A stretch of 64,000 nucleotides of DNA, taken from assembly GCF_023573145.1 (NCBI RefSeq), contig NZ_CP097635.1:558001-622000 (forward strand). Reading direction: 5' to 3'. Under the pieces are notes generated by a model that saw nothing but the letters and a program-made list of their open reading frames with translations, was not told the DNA's origin and ran no database searches. Below are positions 38,257 to 46,419 of this stretch, piece after piece (position 1 is the stretch's first letter; each line of letters opens with the position of its first letter). Origin of the DNA: Aquincola tertiaricarbonis (GTDB taxonomy: Bacteria > Pseudomonadota > Gammaproteobacteria > Burkholderiales > Burkholderiaceae_C). The position numbers and the translations under genes were made by a program.

Positions 38257-38912
38257 CCACGCTGCGCGCCGCCCCCCGGGCCGCCCACCGCGAAGCGCTG
38301 GCACCGCCGCCGGCGCGCACGCTGGTGCCGGTGCCGGAGCATGAGTTCGAAGCCGCGCCCGGCCTGCCCGAGCCGCTGCCCGCCGACGAGACCCTGCTGT
38401 GGCAAGGCCAGCCCCACTGGCCCACGCTGGCGCGTGACGCCTTCCACCTGCGGGCCATCGCGCTGTATTTCTGCGTGCTGCTGGCCTGGCGCACCGCCGA
38501 GCTGGCCGCCAGCGGCCTGGCGCCGCTGCCGCTGCTGGCGCAGATGGCCGGCCCGCTGCTGCTGGCCGCCGCCGGCCTGGGCACGGTGGCCTTGCTGGCC
38601 TGGCTGAGCGCCCGCACCACCTGCTACACCATCACCAGCCGCCGGGTGGTGATGCGGGTGGGCATCGTGCTCACCGTCACCTTCAACCTGCCGCACCGCT
38701 GCATCGCGGGTGCCGCGCTGCACCGCGGCCGCGCCGGCCGCGGCAGCATCGCGCTGCAGCTGGCCGGGCCTGACCGCATCGCCTGGCTGCAGCTGTGGCC
38801 GCATGTGCGGCCCTGGCAGCTGCGCCGCGCGCAGCCGCTGCTGCGTGCGCTGCCGCAGGTGGACGAGGTGGCCGCGCTGCTGGTGGCCGCCCAGCGCGAC
38901 GCCGTTGTCTAG
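38253..38912 (+). CDS. puhB: Photosynthetic complex assembly protein PuhB
   Basis: 219 residues, GTG start coupled to puhA. N-terminal soluble stretch, PADETLLWQGQPHWPTLARDAFH, two or three membrane helices, and a PH-like C-terminal part with TITSRRVVMRVGIVLTVTFN. PuhB helps reaction centre assembly. A 12-bp palindrome TTGTCTAGACAA lies at its stop codon. Confidence 0.9.
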   Translation: MTTLRAAPRAAHREALAPPPARTLVPVPEHEFEAAPGLPEPLPADETLLWQGQPHWPTLARDAFHLRAIALYFCVLLAWRTAELAASGLAPLPLLAQMAGPLLLAAAGLGTVALLAWLSARTTCYTITSRRVVMRVGIVLTVTFNLPHRCIAGAALHRGRAGRGSIALQLAGPDRIAWLQLWPHVRPWQLRRAQPLLRALPQVDEVAALLVAAQRDAVV

Positions 38913-38922
38913 ACAAGCTGCC

Positions 38923-39384
38923 ATGGCCACCTCCACGCCGCTGCACCTCACCACCACGCCACGGCTGCCGCTGGCCGCACTGGGGGTGCTGGTACTGGTC
39001 ACGCTGATGGGCGTGGCGGTGGTGCGCTGGCTGGGCGTGGGCGGCGGCGGCGAGCCCACCGCGCCGGTGCTGCAGGCGCGCAGCCTGCACTTCGACGATC
39101 TGCCCGACGGCGGCATCGCGGTGCGCGATGCCGCCAGCGGGCAGGTGCTGCAGACCGTGGCGCCCGGCACCAATGGCTTTTTGCGCAGCGCCGTGCGCGG
39201 CCTGGTGCGTGAACGCAAGCGCCAGCAGCTGGGGCCTGAAGTGCCCTTCCTGCTGCTGGCTCGCAGCGACGGCCGGCTGACGCTGCAAGACCCCGGCACC
39301 GGCCGCCGCATCGACCTGGAAGCCTTCGGCCCCGTGAACGCCGGCGTGTTCGTGCGCCTGCTGCCGGGCCCACCCACGCCCTGA
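38923..39384 (+). CDS. puhC: Photosynthetic complex assembly protein PuhC
   Basis: 153 residues. One N-terminal membrane helix (LPLAALGVLVLVTLMGVAVV), then a periplasmic domain with LHFDDLPDGGIAVRDAASGQ, PGTNGFLRSAVRGLVRERKR and FGPVNAGVFVRLLPG, the pattern of PuhC. It contributes to LH1-RC complex build-up in Rhodobacter. Follows puhB by 10 bases. Confidence 0.9.
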   Translation: MATSTPLHLTTTPRLPLAALGVLVLVTLMGVAVVRWLGVGGGGEPTAPVLQARSLHFDDLPDGGIAVRDAASGQVLQTVAPGTNGFLRSAVRGLVRERKRQQLGPEVPFLLLARSDGRLTLQDPGTGRRIDLEAFGPVNAGVFVRLLPGPPTP

Positions 39385-39417
39385 CCCCGAAGCGTGACAA
39401 CCCCGCAGGAGAACCGC

Positions 39418-40488
39418 ATGGACACCGCCCTTCACAGCCCCGAGCAGGCCATCGAGCGCGCCCGCGCCTCCACCATGCTGAGCCCGCGCTTCTACACCAC
39501 CGACTTCGCAGCGCTGGACCAGCTGGACGTGAGCCCGCTGCGCGCTGAGTGGGACGCCATGCTGGCCGAGTACGAAGGCGACAACAACCACGACCACTTC
39601 CAGCGCACGCCGCAGTTCGCGGAAGAAGTGGCCGCGCTCACGCCCACCTGGTCGCCGGAGCTGCGGGCCGAGTTCCTCGACTTCCTGGTCTCGTCGCTGA
39701 CCTCCGAGTTTTCGGGCTGCGTGCTCTACAACGAGATCTTCAAGCGCAGCCACAACCCCGACATCAAGGCGCTGATGCGCTACATGGCGCGTGATGAATC
39801 GCGGCATGCCGGCTTCATCAACCAGTCGCTGAAGGACTACGGGCTGGGCGTGGACCTGGGCGCCCTCAAGCGCACCAAGCGCTACACCTTCTTCAAGCCC
39901 AAGTACATCTTCTACGCCACCTACCTGTCGGAGAAGATCGGCTACGCCCGCTACATCACCATCTACCGCCAGCTGGAACGCCACCCCGAGCTGCGCTTCC
40001 ACCCCATCTTTCGCTGGTTCGAGCGCTGGTGCAACGACGAATTCCGCCACGGCGAGTCTTTCGCGCTGCTGCTGCGCGCCCACCCCCACCTGCTGCGCGG
40101 CGGCAACCTGCTGTGGGTGCGCTTCTTCCTGCTGGCGGTGTACGCCACCATGTACGTGCGCGACCATGCCCGCCCCGCCCTCAAGCAGGCCATGGGGCTG
40201 GACCCCACCGAATACGACCTGACCGTGTTCCGCATCACCACCGAGATCAGCAAGCAGGTGTTCCCGATCTCGCTGGACGTGGAGCGCCCGGCCTTCCTGC
40301 GCGGCCTCAACCGCCTGGTGGCACTGCAGGCCCGCATGGACGAGGCCAAGGCGCGCGGCGGCCTGCGCGGCAAGCTGCAGCAGGCTGCTTGCGCAGTGCA
40401 GGCCACCGTCACCTTTGCGCGGCTGTACCTGCAGCCTGTGCAGCGGCATGCGCTGCCGGCGCAAGTGCGCGTGGCGCCGGCCTGGTAG
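39418..40488 (+). CDS. acsF: Aerobic Mg-protoporphyrin IX monomethyl ester cyclase AcsF
   Basis: 356 residues from an ATG after CAGGAGAACCGC. Di-iron carboxylate protein with ligands in [23 protein letters not shown] and [15 protein letters not shown]. The oxygen-dependent cyclase forms the isocyclic ring E. No anaerobic bchE is in the window, so this strain can make bacteriochlorophyll in air. Placed between puhC and puhE as in other betaproteobacteria. Confidence 0.96.
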   Translation: MDTALHSPEQAIERARASTMLSPRFYTTDFAALDQLDVSPLRAEWDAMLAEYEGDNNHDHFQRTPQFAEEVAALTPTWSPELRAEFLDFLVSSLTSEFSGCVLYNEIFKRSHNPDIKALMRYMARDESRHAGFINQSLKDYGLGVDLGALKRTKRYTFFKPKYIFYATYLSEKIGYARYITIYRQLERHPELRFHPIFRWFERWCNDEFRHGESFALLLRAHPHLLRGGNLLWVRFFLLAVYATMYVRDHARPALKQAMGLDPTEYDLTVFRITTEISKQVFPISLDVERPAFLRGLNRLVALQARMDEAKARGGLRGKLQQAACAVQATVTFARLYLQPVQRHALPAQVRVAPAW

Positions 40489-40523
40489 GCGCTGCCCCTT
40501 CATCCGCTGCGCACGAAGCCCCC

Positions 40524-41498
40524 ATGCAGCAGGCCGGCCCGCTCCTGTACACGCTGCTGGCGTGGTGGTTCAGCACCGGCGCCATCCTGTGGCTGGTGGG
40601 CCTGCCGCGCAGCACCCACCCGTTCACGATGCTGGGCGCCACGGTGCTGCTGGCCGTGGCCTTGTGCGGCGTGGCCGCCACCGCCGACGACACCCGCGTG
40701 ACCGGTGCCTACCTGGCCTTCACCGCCGCCTTGATGGTGTGGGCCTGGCAGGAAGTGGCTTTTCTGCTGGGCTACGTCACCGGCCCGCGGCGCACGCCCT
40801 GCCCGCCCGGCGCCCGCGGTTGGCAGCGCGCGGCCTTCGCGTTCGAGGTGGTGCTGTTCCACGAACTGGCGCTGCTGGTGCTGTTTGCCGCGGTGCTGGC
40901 CCTGAGCTGGCGCCAGCCCAACCAGGTGGCGGCCTGGACCTTCGGCGCGCTGTGGTGCATGCGCCAGAGCAGCAAGCTCAACGTGTTCCTGGGCGTGCGC
41001 AACCTCAACGAGAGCTTCCTGCCGCCGCACATCGCCTACCTGCACAGCTACTTCCGGCGCCGCCCGGGCAACCGGCTGTTCCCGCTGTCCATCCTGCTGG
41101 GCACCGCCGCCACCGCCGCCGTGTGGCAGGCCGCGCTGCAGCCCGGCATCGGCCGCTTCGACGAAACCGCCCGCCTGCTGGCCGCCGCCCTGCTGACCCT
41201 GGGCGTGCTGGAGCACTGGCTGCTGGTGCTGCCGCTGCCCAGCGAGTGGCTGTGGAAGTGGGGGTTGAGGGCCAGGGAGGCAGAGGCCGGAACAGCACCG
41301 GCGGTTGCCCAAGGTGACTCACTCCGCCAAAATGGAACCGTTTTGGTTCCCTCCGCCGAGTCGTCGCATGCCCACCTCCCTGACGTTGAAGAACATTCCC
41401 GACGCGGTGTACGAGCGCCTGAAGGCGGCGGCCGGGTTGCACCGCCGCAGCTTGAACAGCGAAGCCATCGTCTGCCTGGAAGCAGTGCTGCTGCCTAA
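40524..41498 (+). CDS. puhE: PuhE-family photosynthetic complex protein with run-on tail
   Basis: 324 residues. Seven hydrophobic segments, with PuhE features GALWCMRQSSKLNVFLGVRN and NESFLPPHIAYLHSYFRRRP. Homologues should end soon after LPLPSEWLWKWGLRA (about residue 252). Here the frame runs on for about 70 hydrophilic residues, through the promoter of the following antitoxin and 131 bases into it. The natural stop was probably lost when the toxin/antitoxin pair arrived. Whether the tail is tolerated is unknown. Confidence 0.85.
   Translation: MQQAGPLLYTLLAWWFSTGAILWLVGLPRSTHPFTMLGATVLLAVALCGVAATADDTRVTGAYLAFTAALMVWAWQEVAFLLGYVTGPRRTPCPPGARGWQRAAFAFEVVLFHELALLVLFAAVLALSWRQPNQVAAWTFGALWCMRQSSKLNVFLGVRNLNESFLPPHIAYLHSYFRRRPGNRLFPLSILLGTAATAAVWQAALQPGIGRFDETARLLAAALLTLGVLEHWLLVLPLPSEWLWKWGLRAREAEAGTAPAVAQGDSLRQNGTVLVPSAESSHAHLPDVEEHSRRGVRAPEGGGRVAPPQLEQRSHRLPGSSAAA
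41305..41350 (+). promoter_or_regulatory. Promoter and operator of the FitAB/VapBC-type pair
   Basis: TTGCCC (41305-41310), 17 nt, CAAAAT (41328-41333) form a plausible promoter. The inverted repeat GGAACC-GTTTT-GGTTCC at 41334-41350 covers the expected start, as for autoregulated ribbon-helix-helix antitoxins. All of it lies within the puhE reading frame. Confidence 0.65.
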
Positions 41499-41613
41499 CC
41501 GCACGACGGCCGACGACCGCCTGGCGCGCGCGCGTGAGCTTCGGGCCAGCCTGCCACGGGGCCCGTTCACCGCCGCCGACATCGATGCCGCCAAACGCGC
41601 GGGGCGCAAGTGA
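41368..41613 (+). CDS. FitA/VapB-like ribbon-helix-helix antitoxin
   Basis: 81 residues. The ribbon-helix-helix lies in SLTLKNIPDAVYERLKAAAG and HRRSLNSEAIVCLEAVL, with a C-terminal toxin-binding tail (PRGPFTAADIDAAKRAGRK) rich in the pattern that blocks PIN active sites. It overlaps the toxin start by four bases. It probably binds the GGAACC/GGTTCC repeat upstream. Confidence 0.9.
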   Translation: MPTSLTLKNIPDAVYERLKAAAGLHRRSLNSEAIVCLEAVLLPNRTTADDRLARARELRASLPRGPFTAADIDAAKRAGRK

Positions 41614-42002
41614 TCGTTGTAGACAGCAACGTGCTGGCCTACCTCTACCTGCCCGGCGAGTTCACGGCGGCGGCCGAGGCGCTGCTGGCCCGCGATCCGG
41701 AGTGGGCCGCGCCTCTGCTTTGGCGCAGTGAGTTCAGAAACATCCTGGCGGGCTATCTGCGCCGCAAGACCTTGAGCTTCGAGCAGGTCTGCGCCATCCA
41801 GACGGAAGCAGAGTCGCTGATGGACGGCTTTGAGTTTCCGGTCGACTCGCAGGAGGTCATGGCCCTGGTGAATCGCAGCGATTGCTCGGCGTACGACTGC
41901 GAGTTCGTGGCGCTGGCGCAGCGGCTGCAGACGTCGCTGATCACGATGGACAAGAAGATCCTGAAGGTGTTTGCGCAGCACGCCCAACCGTTGCTGACCT
42001 GA
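41610..42002 (+). CDS. PIN-domain ribonuclease toxin (FitB/VapC-like)
   Basis: 130 residues, GTG start. PIN catalytic acids: Asp5 in IVVDSNVLAYLY, Glu near residue 41 in WRSEFRNILAGYL, Asp residues in SDCSAYDCEFVALAQ and TMDKKILKVF. Such toxins cut tRNA or other RNA. The pair separates puhE from bchH in the photosynthesis cluster. Confidence 0.92.
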   Translation: MIVVDSNVLAYLYLPGEFTAAAEALLARDPEWAAPLLWRSEFRNILAGYLRRKTLSFEQVCAIQTEAESLMDGFEFPVDSQEVMALVNRSDCSAYDCEFVALAQRLQTSLITMDKKILKVFAQHAQPLLT

Positions 42003-42044
42003 AGCAACGGGCAGGCGCATCCCGCGCCTCGCGCCACGCCTGAG

Positions 42045-42085
42045 TGTCACGCTGTATTGACACTTTCTCGTGTCAGCCCTAGATT
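42045..42085 (+). promoter_or_regulatory. bchH promoter with PpsR box
   Basis: TGTCACGCTGTATTGACA (42045-42062) fits TGT-N12-ACA and ends in the -35 TTGACA (42057-42062). After 17 nt comes TAGATT (42080-42085) and after 6 more the bchH ATG, so the predicted start is the A of ATG. Spacing and the CCTAGATT -10 region match the bchF promoter exactly. TGACAC-N6-GTGTCA (42059-42075) is an extra inverted repeat. Confidence 0.77.
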
Positions 42086-42091
42086 GGGCTC

Positions 42092-45000
42092 ATGCCCTCG
42101 CCCATCCCGACTCCCGACCCCACGCCGTACCGGGTGGTCATCGTCACGATGGATACGCACCTGGCCAGCGCCACCGATCGGGCGCGTGTGGCGCTGCGGC
42201 GGCAGTTGCCGGGGCTGGTGCTCAGCCAGCATGCGGCTTCGGACTGGGCGGCTCAGCCGGCCGCGCTGGCGCGCTGCCTGGCCGACATCGCGCAGGCCGA
42301 CATCGTGGTGGCCACCATGCTGTTCATGGAGGAGCACTTCCTGCCGGTGCTGCCCGCGCTGCAGGCGCGCCGCGACCAGTGCGATGCGATGGTGTGCGCC
42401 GTGTCGGCTGGCGAGGTGGTGCGCCTGACACGGCTGGGCAAGCTGGACATGGGCAAGCCCGCCAGCGGGCCGATGGCGCTGCTCAAGCGCCTGCGTGGCA
42501 AGGCTTCGGCGGCGGGCAAGCCGCCGGCCAGCGGCGGCGCGGCGCAGATGAAGATGCTGCGCCGGCTGCCGCAGCTGCTGCGCTTCGTGCCCGGCACCGC
42601 GCAAGACCTGCGGGCCTACTTCCTGACGCTGCAGTACTGGCTGGGCGGCTCGCAGGACAACGTGCAGAACATGGTGCTGGCCCTGGTGGACCGTTATGCC
42701 GACGGCCCGCGGCGCGCGCTGCGTGGCACGCTGGCCGCCGCGGCGCCGGTGGACTATCCCGAACTGGGCCTGTACCACCCGCGGCTGCCGGGCCGCATGG
42801 CCGAAGCGGCCGATGCCCTGCAACGCCTGCCCGCCGCGGCAGCGCTGCAGCCCGAGGCCGGCACCGTCGGCCTGCTGCTGCTGCGCTCGTACCTGCTGGC
42901 CGGCAACACCGCGCACTACGACGGCGTGATCGCCGCGCTGGAAGCCAGGGGCCTGAAGGTCAGGCCCGCCTTTGCCGCCGGCCTGGACGCACGGCCGGCC
43001 ATCGACCGCTTCTTCATGCACGAAGGCCGCGCCACGGTGGATGCGGTGGTGTCGCTCACCGGCTTCTCGCTGGTGGGCGGGCCGGCCTACAACGATGCCC
43101 AGGCCGCCGAGCAGACGCTGGCCCAGCTGGACGTGCCCTACCTGGCCGCCCACCCGGTGGAGTTCCAGACGCTGGACCAATGGGGCGCCAGCGAACGCGG
43201 CCTGCTGCCGGTGGAAAGCACCATCATGGTCGCCATCCCCGAGCTGGACGGCGCCACCGGCCCCACCGTGTTCGGCGGCCGGCCGGGCGGTGAAGGCACG
43301 GTGTGCACCGGCTGCGCCCAGCGCTGCAGCTTCCACGCCACCGACAACGCGCAGGACATGCGCAGCTGCCCCGACCGCGCGCAGATGCTGGCCGCCCGCG
43401 TGCACAAGCTGGTGGCCCTGCGCCGCAGCGAGCGTGCACGCCGCAAGCTGGCGGTGGTGATCTTCAATTTCCCGCCCAATGCGGGCAGCACCGGCACCGC
43501 GGCCTACCTGTCGGTGTTCGAGTCGCTGCACCGCACGCTGGCCATGCTCAAGGCCGAGGGCTACACGGTGGACCTGCCGGCCACGGTGGACGCACTGCGC
43601 GACAGCCTGCTGGCCGGCAATGCCGCCCACCATGGCGCCGATGCCAACGTGCATGCGCTGATCCCGGCCAACGACCATGTGAAGCGCGAACGCTGGCTGC
43701 GCGAGATCGAGGCGCAATGGGGCCCGGCGCCGGGCCGGCAATTGAGCAATGGCCGATCGATCTTCGTGCTGGGCCGGCAGTTCGGCCAGGTGCTGGTGGC
43801 GGTGCAGCCGGCCTTCGGCCATGAAGGCGACCCGATGCGCCTGCTGTTCGACAAAGGCATGACGCCCACGCATGCCTTCTCGGCCTTCTACCGCTACCTG
43901 CGGGAAGACTTCCGCGCCGATGCGGTGCTGCACTTCGGCACCCATGGCGCGCTGGAATTCATGCCCGGCAAGCAGTCGGGCCTGTCGGGCGCCTGCTGGC
44001 CCGACCGCCTGATCGGCGACCTGCCCAACTTCAACCTCTACGCGGCCAACAACCCGTCGGAAGGCGCGCTGGCCAAGCGCCGCGCCGGTGCCACGCTGGT
44101 GAGCTACCTCACGCCGCCCATCGCGCAGGCGGGCCTGTACCGCGGCCTGCTGGAACTCAAGGCCACGGTGGAACGCTGGCGCGCGCCGCAGGACGGCAGC
44201 GAAGACGCCGCGACGCTGGCCCCGCTGCTGCAGGCCCAGGCCGCCACGTTGAACCTGGCGGCGGCCGAGCCGCCCTGGCCCGCCGACCAGGTGGAAGCCC
44301 AGGTGCTGCGCCTGACCGAAGCCATGCTGGAGCTGGAATACACGCTGATTCCGCAGGGCCTGCATGTGCTGGGTCGCGCGCCCACGGCGGCCGAGCGCAC
44401 CGACACCTTGCTGGCCATGGCCGAAGCCGCCCGCGGCAGCGCGCCGCCGCGCGCGCTGGTGGAGGCGCTGGTGGCCGGTGATGCCTCGGCGCTGCAGCAG
44501 CAGGCCCAGGCCCTGGGCGAAGCCGATGCGGCCTGGCTGGCCGAGCTGGCCACCGCCAACCGCCACCTGGCCGACAACGGTGAGCTGCCCGCGCTGCTGC
44601 GTGCGCTGGATGGCCGCTTCGTGCGGCCGGCCCCGGGTGGCGACCTGCTGCGCACGCCGGCCGTGCTGCCCACCGGCCGCAACCTGCATGGCTTCGACCC
44701 CTTCCGCATTCCCAGCGCCTTCGCGGTGAAGGACGGCAGCCAGCAGGCGCAGCGCCTGCTGGACCGCTACACCGCCGATGGCCATGCGCTGCCCGAGTCC
44801 ATCGCCATGGTGCTGTGGGGCACCGACAACCTGAAGACCGAAGGCGCCCCCATCGCGCAGGCGCTGGCGCTGATGGGCGCGCGGCCGCGCTTCGATGGTT
44901 ATGGCCGCATCGCCGGCGCCACGCTGCTGCCGCTGGCCGAACTGGGCCGGCCGCGCATCGACGTGGTGATCACGCTGTCGGGCATCTTCCGCGACCTGAT

Positions 45001-45889
45001 GCCGCTGCAGATCAAGCTGCTGGCCGAAGCCGCCTGGCTGTGCGCCGAGGCCGACGAGCCGGCCGAGCACAACTTCATCCGCAAGCATGCGCTGGCCTAC
45101 CAGCAGGCCCATGGCTGCACGCTGGAAACCGCGGCGCTGCGGGTGTACGGCAATGCCGAAGGCACCTACGGCGCCAACGTCAACCACCTGGTGGACAGCA
45201 GCGGCTGGCAGCAGGAGGACGAGCTGGCCGAGTGCTACGCCCGCCGCAAGGGCTTTGCCTACGGCCGCAACGGCCGCCCGCAGCTGCAGGCCGCGCTGCT
45301 GAACAGCGTGCTGGCCGACGTGCAGCTGACCTACCAGAACCTCGACTCGGTGGAGCTGGGCGTGACCACGGTGGACACCTACTTCGACACGCTGGGTGGC
45401 ATCACCGGCGCGGTCAAGCGCGCGCGCCGCCAGCGCGGCGACGGCTCGGCAGCGCCGCCGCCGGTGTACATCGGCGACCAGACGCGCGGCGACGGCACCG
45501 TGCGCACGCTGGCCGAGCAGGTGGCGCTGGAAACCCGCACGCGCATGCTCAACCCCAAGTGGTACGAAGGCATGCTGCAGCACGGCTACGAAGGCGTGCG
45601 CCAGATCGAGGCGCATGTGACCAACACGCTGGGCTGGTCGGCCACCACCGGCCAGGTGCAGCCCTGGGTGTACCAGCAGCTCACCGAAACCTTCCTGCTC
45701 GACCCGGTGATGCGCGACCGCCTGGCGCGCCTGAACCCCACCGCCTCCTCCCGCGTGGCCAGCCGCCTGCTGGAAGCCAGCCAGCGCGCCTACTGGCGCC
45801 CCGACGCCGACACCCTGGCCGCCCTGCAACGCGCCAGCGACGAGCTGGAAGACCGGCTGGAAGGCGTGTGGGAGCCGGCGGCGGCGTAG
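42092..45889 (+). CDS. bchH: Magnesium chelatase subunit BchH
   Basis: 1265 residues, a full-length CobN/BchH porphyrin-binding subunit. Motifs seen: the N-terminal DIVVATMLFMEEHFLPVLPA, AYFLTLQYWLGGSQDNVQNM, the cysteine/His segment GTVCTGCAQRCSFHATDN, DAVLHFGTHGALEFMPGKQS, and the C-terminal YGANVNHLVDSSGWQQEDEL. It binds protoporphyrin IX and inserts Mg2+ with BchI and BchD. It stands alone with its own promoter, outside the bchFNB-LM operon where it often lies. Confidence 0.97.
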   Translation: MPSPIPTPDPTPYRVVIVTMDTHLASATDRARVALRRQLPGLVLSQHAASDWAAQPAALARCLADIAQADIVVATMLFMEEHFLPVLPALQARRDQCDAMVCAVSAGEVVRLTRLGKLDMGKPASGPMALLKRLRGKASAAGKPPASGGAAQMKMLRRLPQLLRFVPGTAQDLRAYFLTLQYWLGGSQDNVQNMVLALVDRYADGPRRALRGTLAAAAPVDYPELGLYHPRLPGRMAEAADALQRLPAAAALQPEAGTVGLLLLRSYLLAGNTAHYDGVIAALEARGLKVRPAFAAGLDARPAIDRFFMHEGRATVDAVVSLTGFSLVGGPAYNDAQAAEQTLAQLDVPYLAAHPVEFQTLDQWGASERGLLPVESTIMVAIPELDGATGPTVFGGRPGGEGTVCTGCAQRCSFHATDNAQDMRSCPDRAQMLAARVHKLVALRRSERARRKLAVVIFNFPPNAGSTGTAAYLSVFESLHRTLAMLKAEGYTVDLPATVDALRDSLLAGNAAHHGADANVHALIPANDHVKRERWLREIEAQWGPAPGRQLSNGRSIFVLGRQFGQVLVAVQPAFGHEGDPMRLLFDKGMTPTHAFSAFYRYLREDFRADAVLHFGTHGALEFMPGKQSGLSGACWPDRLIGDLPNFNLYAANNPSEGALAKRRAGATLVSYLTPPIAQAGLYRGLLELKATVERWRAPQDGSEDAATLAPLLQAQAATLNLAAAEPPWPADQVEAQVLRLTEAMLELEYTLIPQGLHVLGRAPTAAERTDTLLAMAEAARGSAPPRALVEALVAGDASALQQQAQALGEADAAWLAELATANRHLADNGELPALLRALDGRFVRPAPGGDLLRTPAVLPTGRNLHGFDPFRIPSAFAVKDGSQQAQRLLDRYTADGHALPESIAMVLWGTDNLKTEGAPIAQALALMGARPRFDGYGRIAGATLLPLAELGRPRIDVVITLSGIFRDLMPLQIKLLAEAAWLCAEADEPAEHNFIRKHALAYQQAHGCTLETAALRVYGNAEGTYGANVNHLVDSSGWQQEDELAECYARRKGFAYGRNGRPQLQAALLNSVLADVQLTYQNLDSVELGVTTVDTYFDTLGGITGAVKRARRQRGDGSAAPPPVYIGDQTRGDGTVRTLAEQVALETRTRMLNPKWYEGMLQHGYEGVRQIEAHVTNTLGWSATTGQVQPWVYQQLTETFLLDPVMRDRLARLNPTASSRVASRLLEASQRAYWRPDADTLAALQRASDELEDRLEGVWEPAAA

Positions 45890-45942
45890 CCAGCAGCGCT
45901 GTGTATCAAGGCGAGCTCATAGCTGTCCGACGGAGAGCGCAA

Positions 45943-46419
45943 ATGACCTGGGCAAACTTGCACAACAACGAAAACCTGTACGGCAAGCGCATCAGCAAGG
46001 TGGACAAGCTTGGCGGCATGAACGGCCTGCCGGAGCAGGTTGTTTTGAGTCAACTGCTCAATAAAGCGCAAGGCCTGGGGTTGACCTCGGTCTACTCAGG
46101 CATGTCGTTCACTTGGGCTAGAGCCACAGTGTTGAACAGCCAAGTCTCGCTCGACAACCAAACCGAAATTGTCGACACCGGTAACAAATCAGCGGCAATC
46201 TGCTACGAGGATCGCGCGTTTCCTGTGTCGCCTGGCAACGGACATTTGGTGATCCGTCAGAGTCTGGCTCCCTGTACCCGTTGCCGCGCGGCATTCAGGG
46301 CTTGGGCAAGACAGCGCGACTCGACCATTGTTGTGTCGGCCGACAAGGGCTACGACCACGCAGCCGACAACACGGTGTTCATCTTCGCACCCACGGGCGC
46401 GGCATATCAATGGTCGTGA
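45943..46419 (+). CDS. Probable deaminase-fold protein (polymorphic-toxin type domain)
   Basis: 158 residues from an ATG after GGAGAGCGC (GTG at 45901 possible). Deaminase-superfamily zinc motifs appear to be present: CxE as C87-Y-E89 and PCxxC as P110-C111-TR-C114, 21 residues apart. Base composition is clearly less GC-rich than bchH or the kinase genes, with more Asn, Gln and Ser codons, a sign of transfer. There is no signal, no secretion domain and no obvious immunity gene; it could be a detached toxin C-terminus. Its 3' end overlaps the convergent kinase gene by 13 bases. Confidence 0.5.
   Translation: MTWANLHNNENLYGKRISKVDKLGGMNGLPEQVVLSQLLNKAQGLGLTSVYSGMSFTWARATVLNSQVSLDNQTEIVDTGNKSAAICYEDRAFPVSPGNGHLVIRQSLAPCTRCRAAFRAWARQRDSTIVVSADKGYDHAADNTVFIFAPTGAAYQWS

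Noticed and set aside
38905..38916. TTGTCTAGACAA palindrome at the puhB stop
   Set aside because: Perfect 12-mer but not TGT-N12-ACA and within an operon; too short to call a regulatory site.
42047..45829. 1260-codon open frame opposite bchH
   Set aside because: Antisense mirror of bchH with His/Gln/Arg-rich nonsense composition and no domain; a GC-skew artefact.
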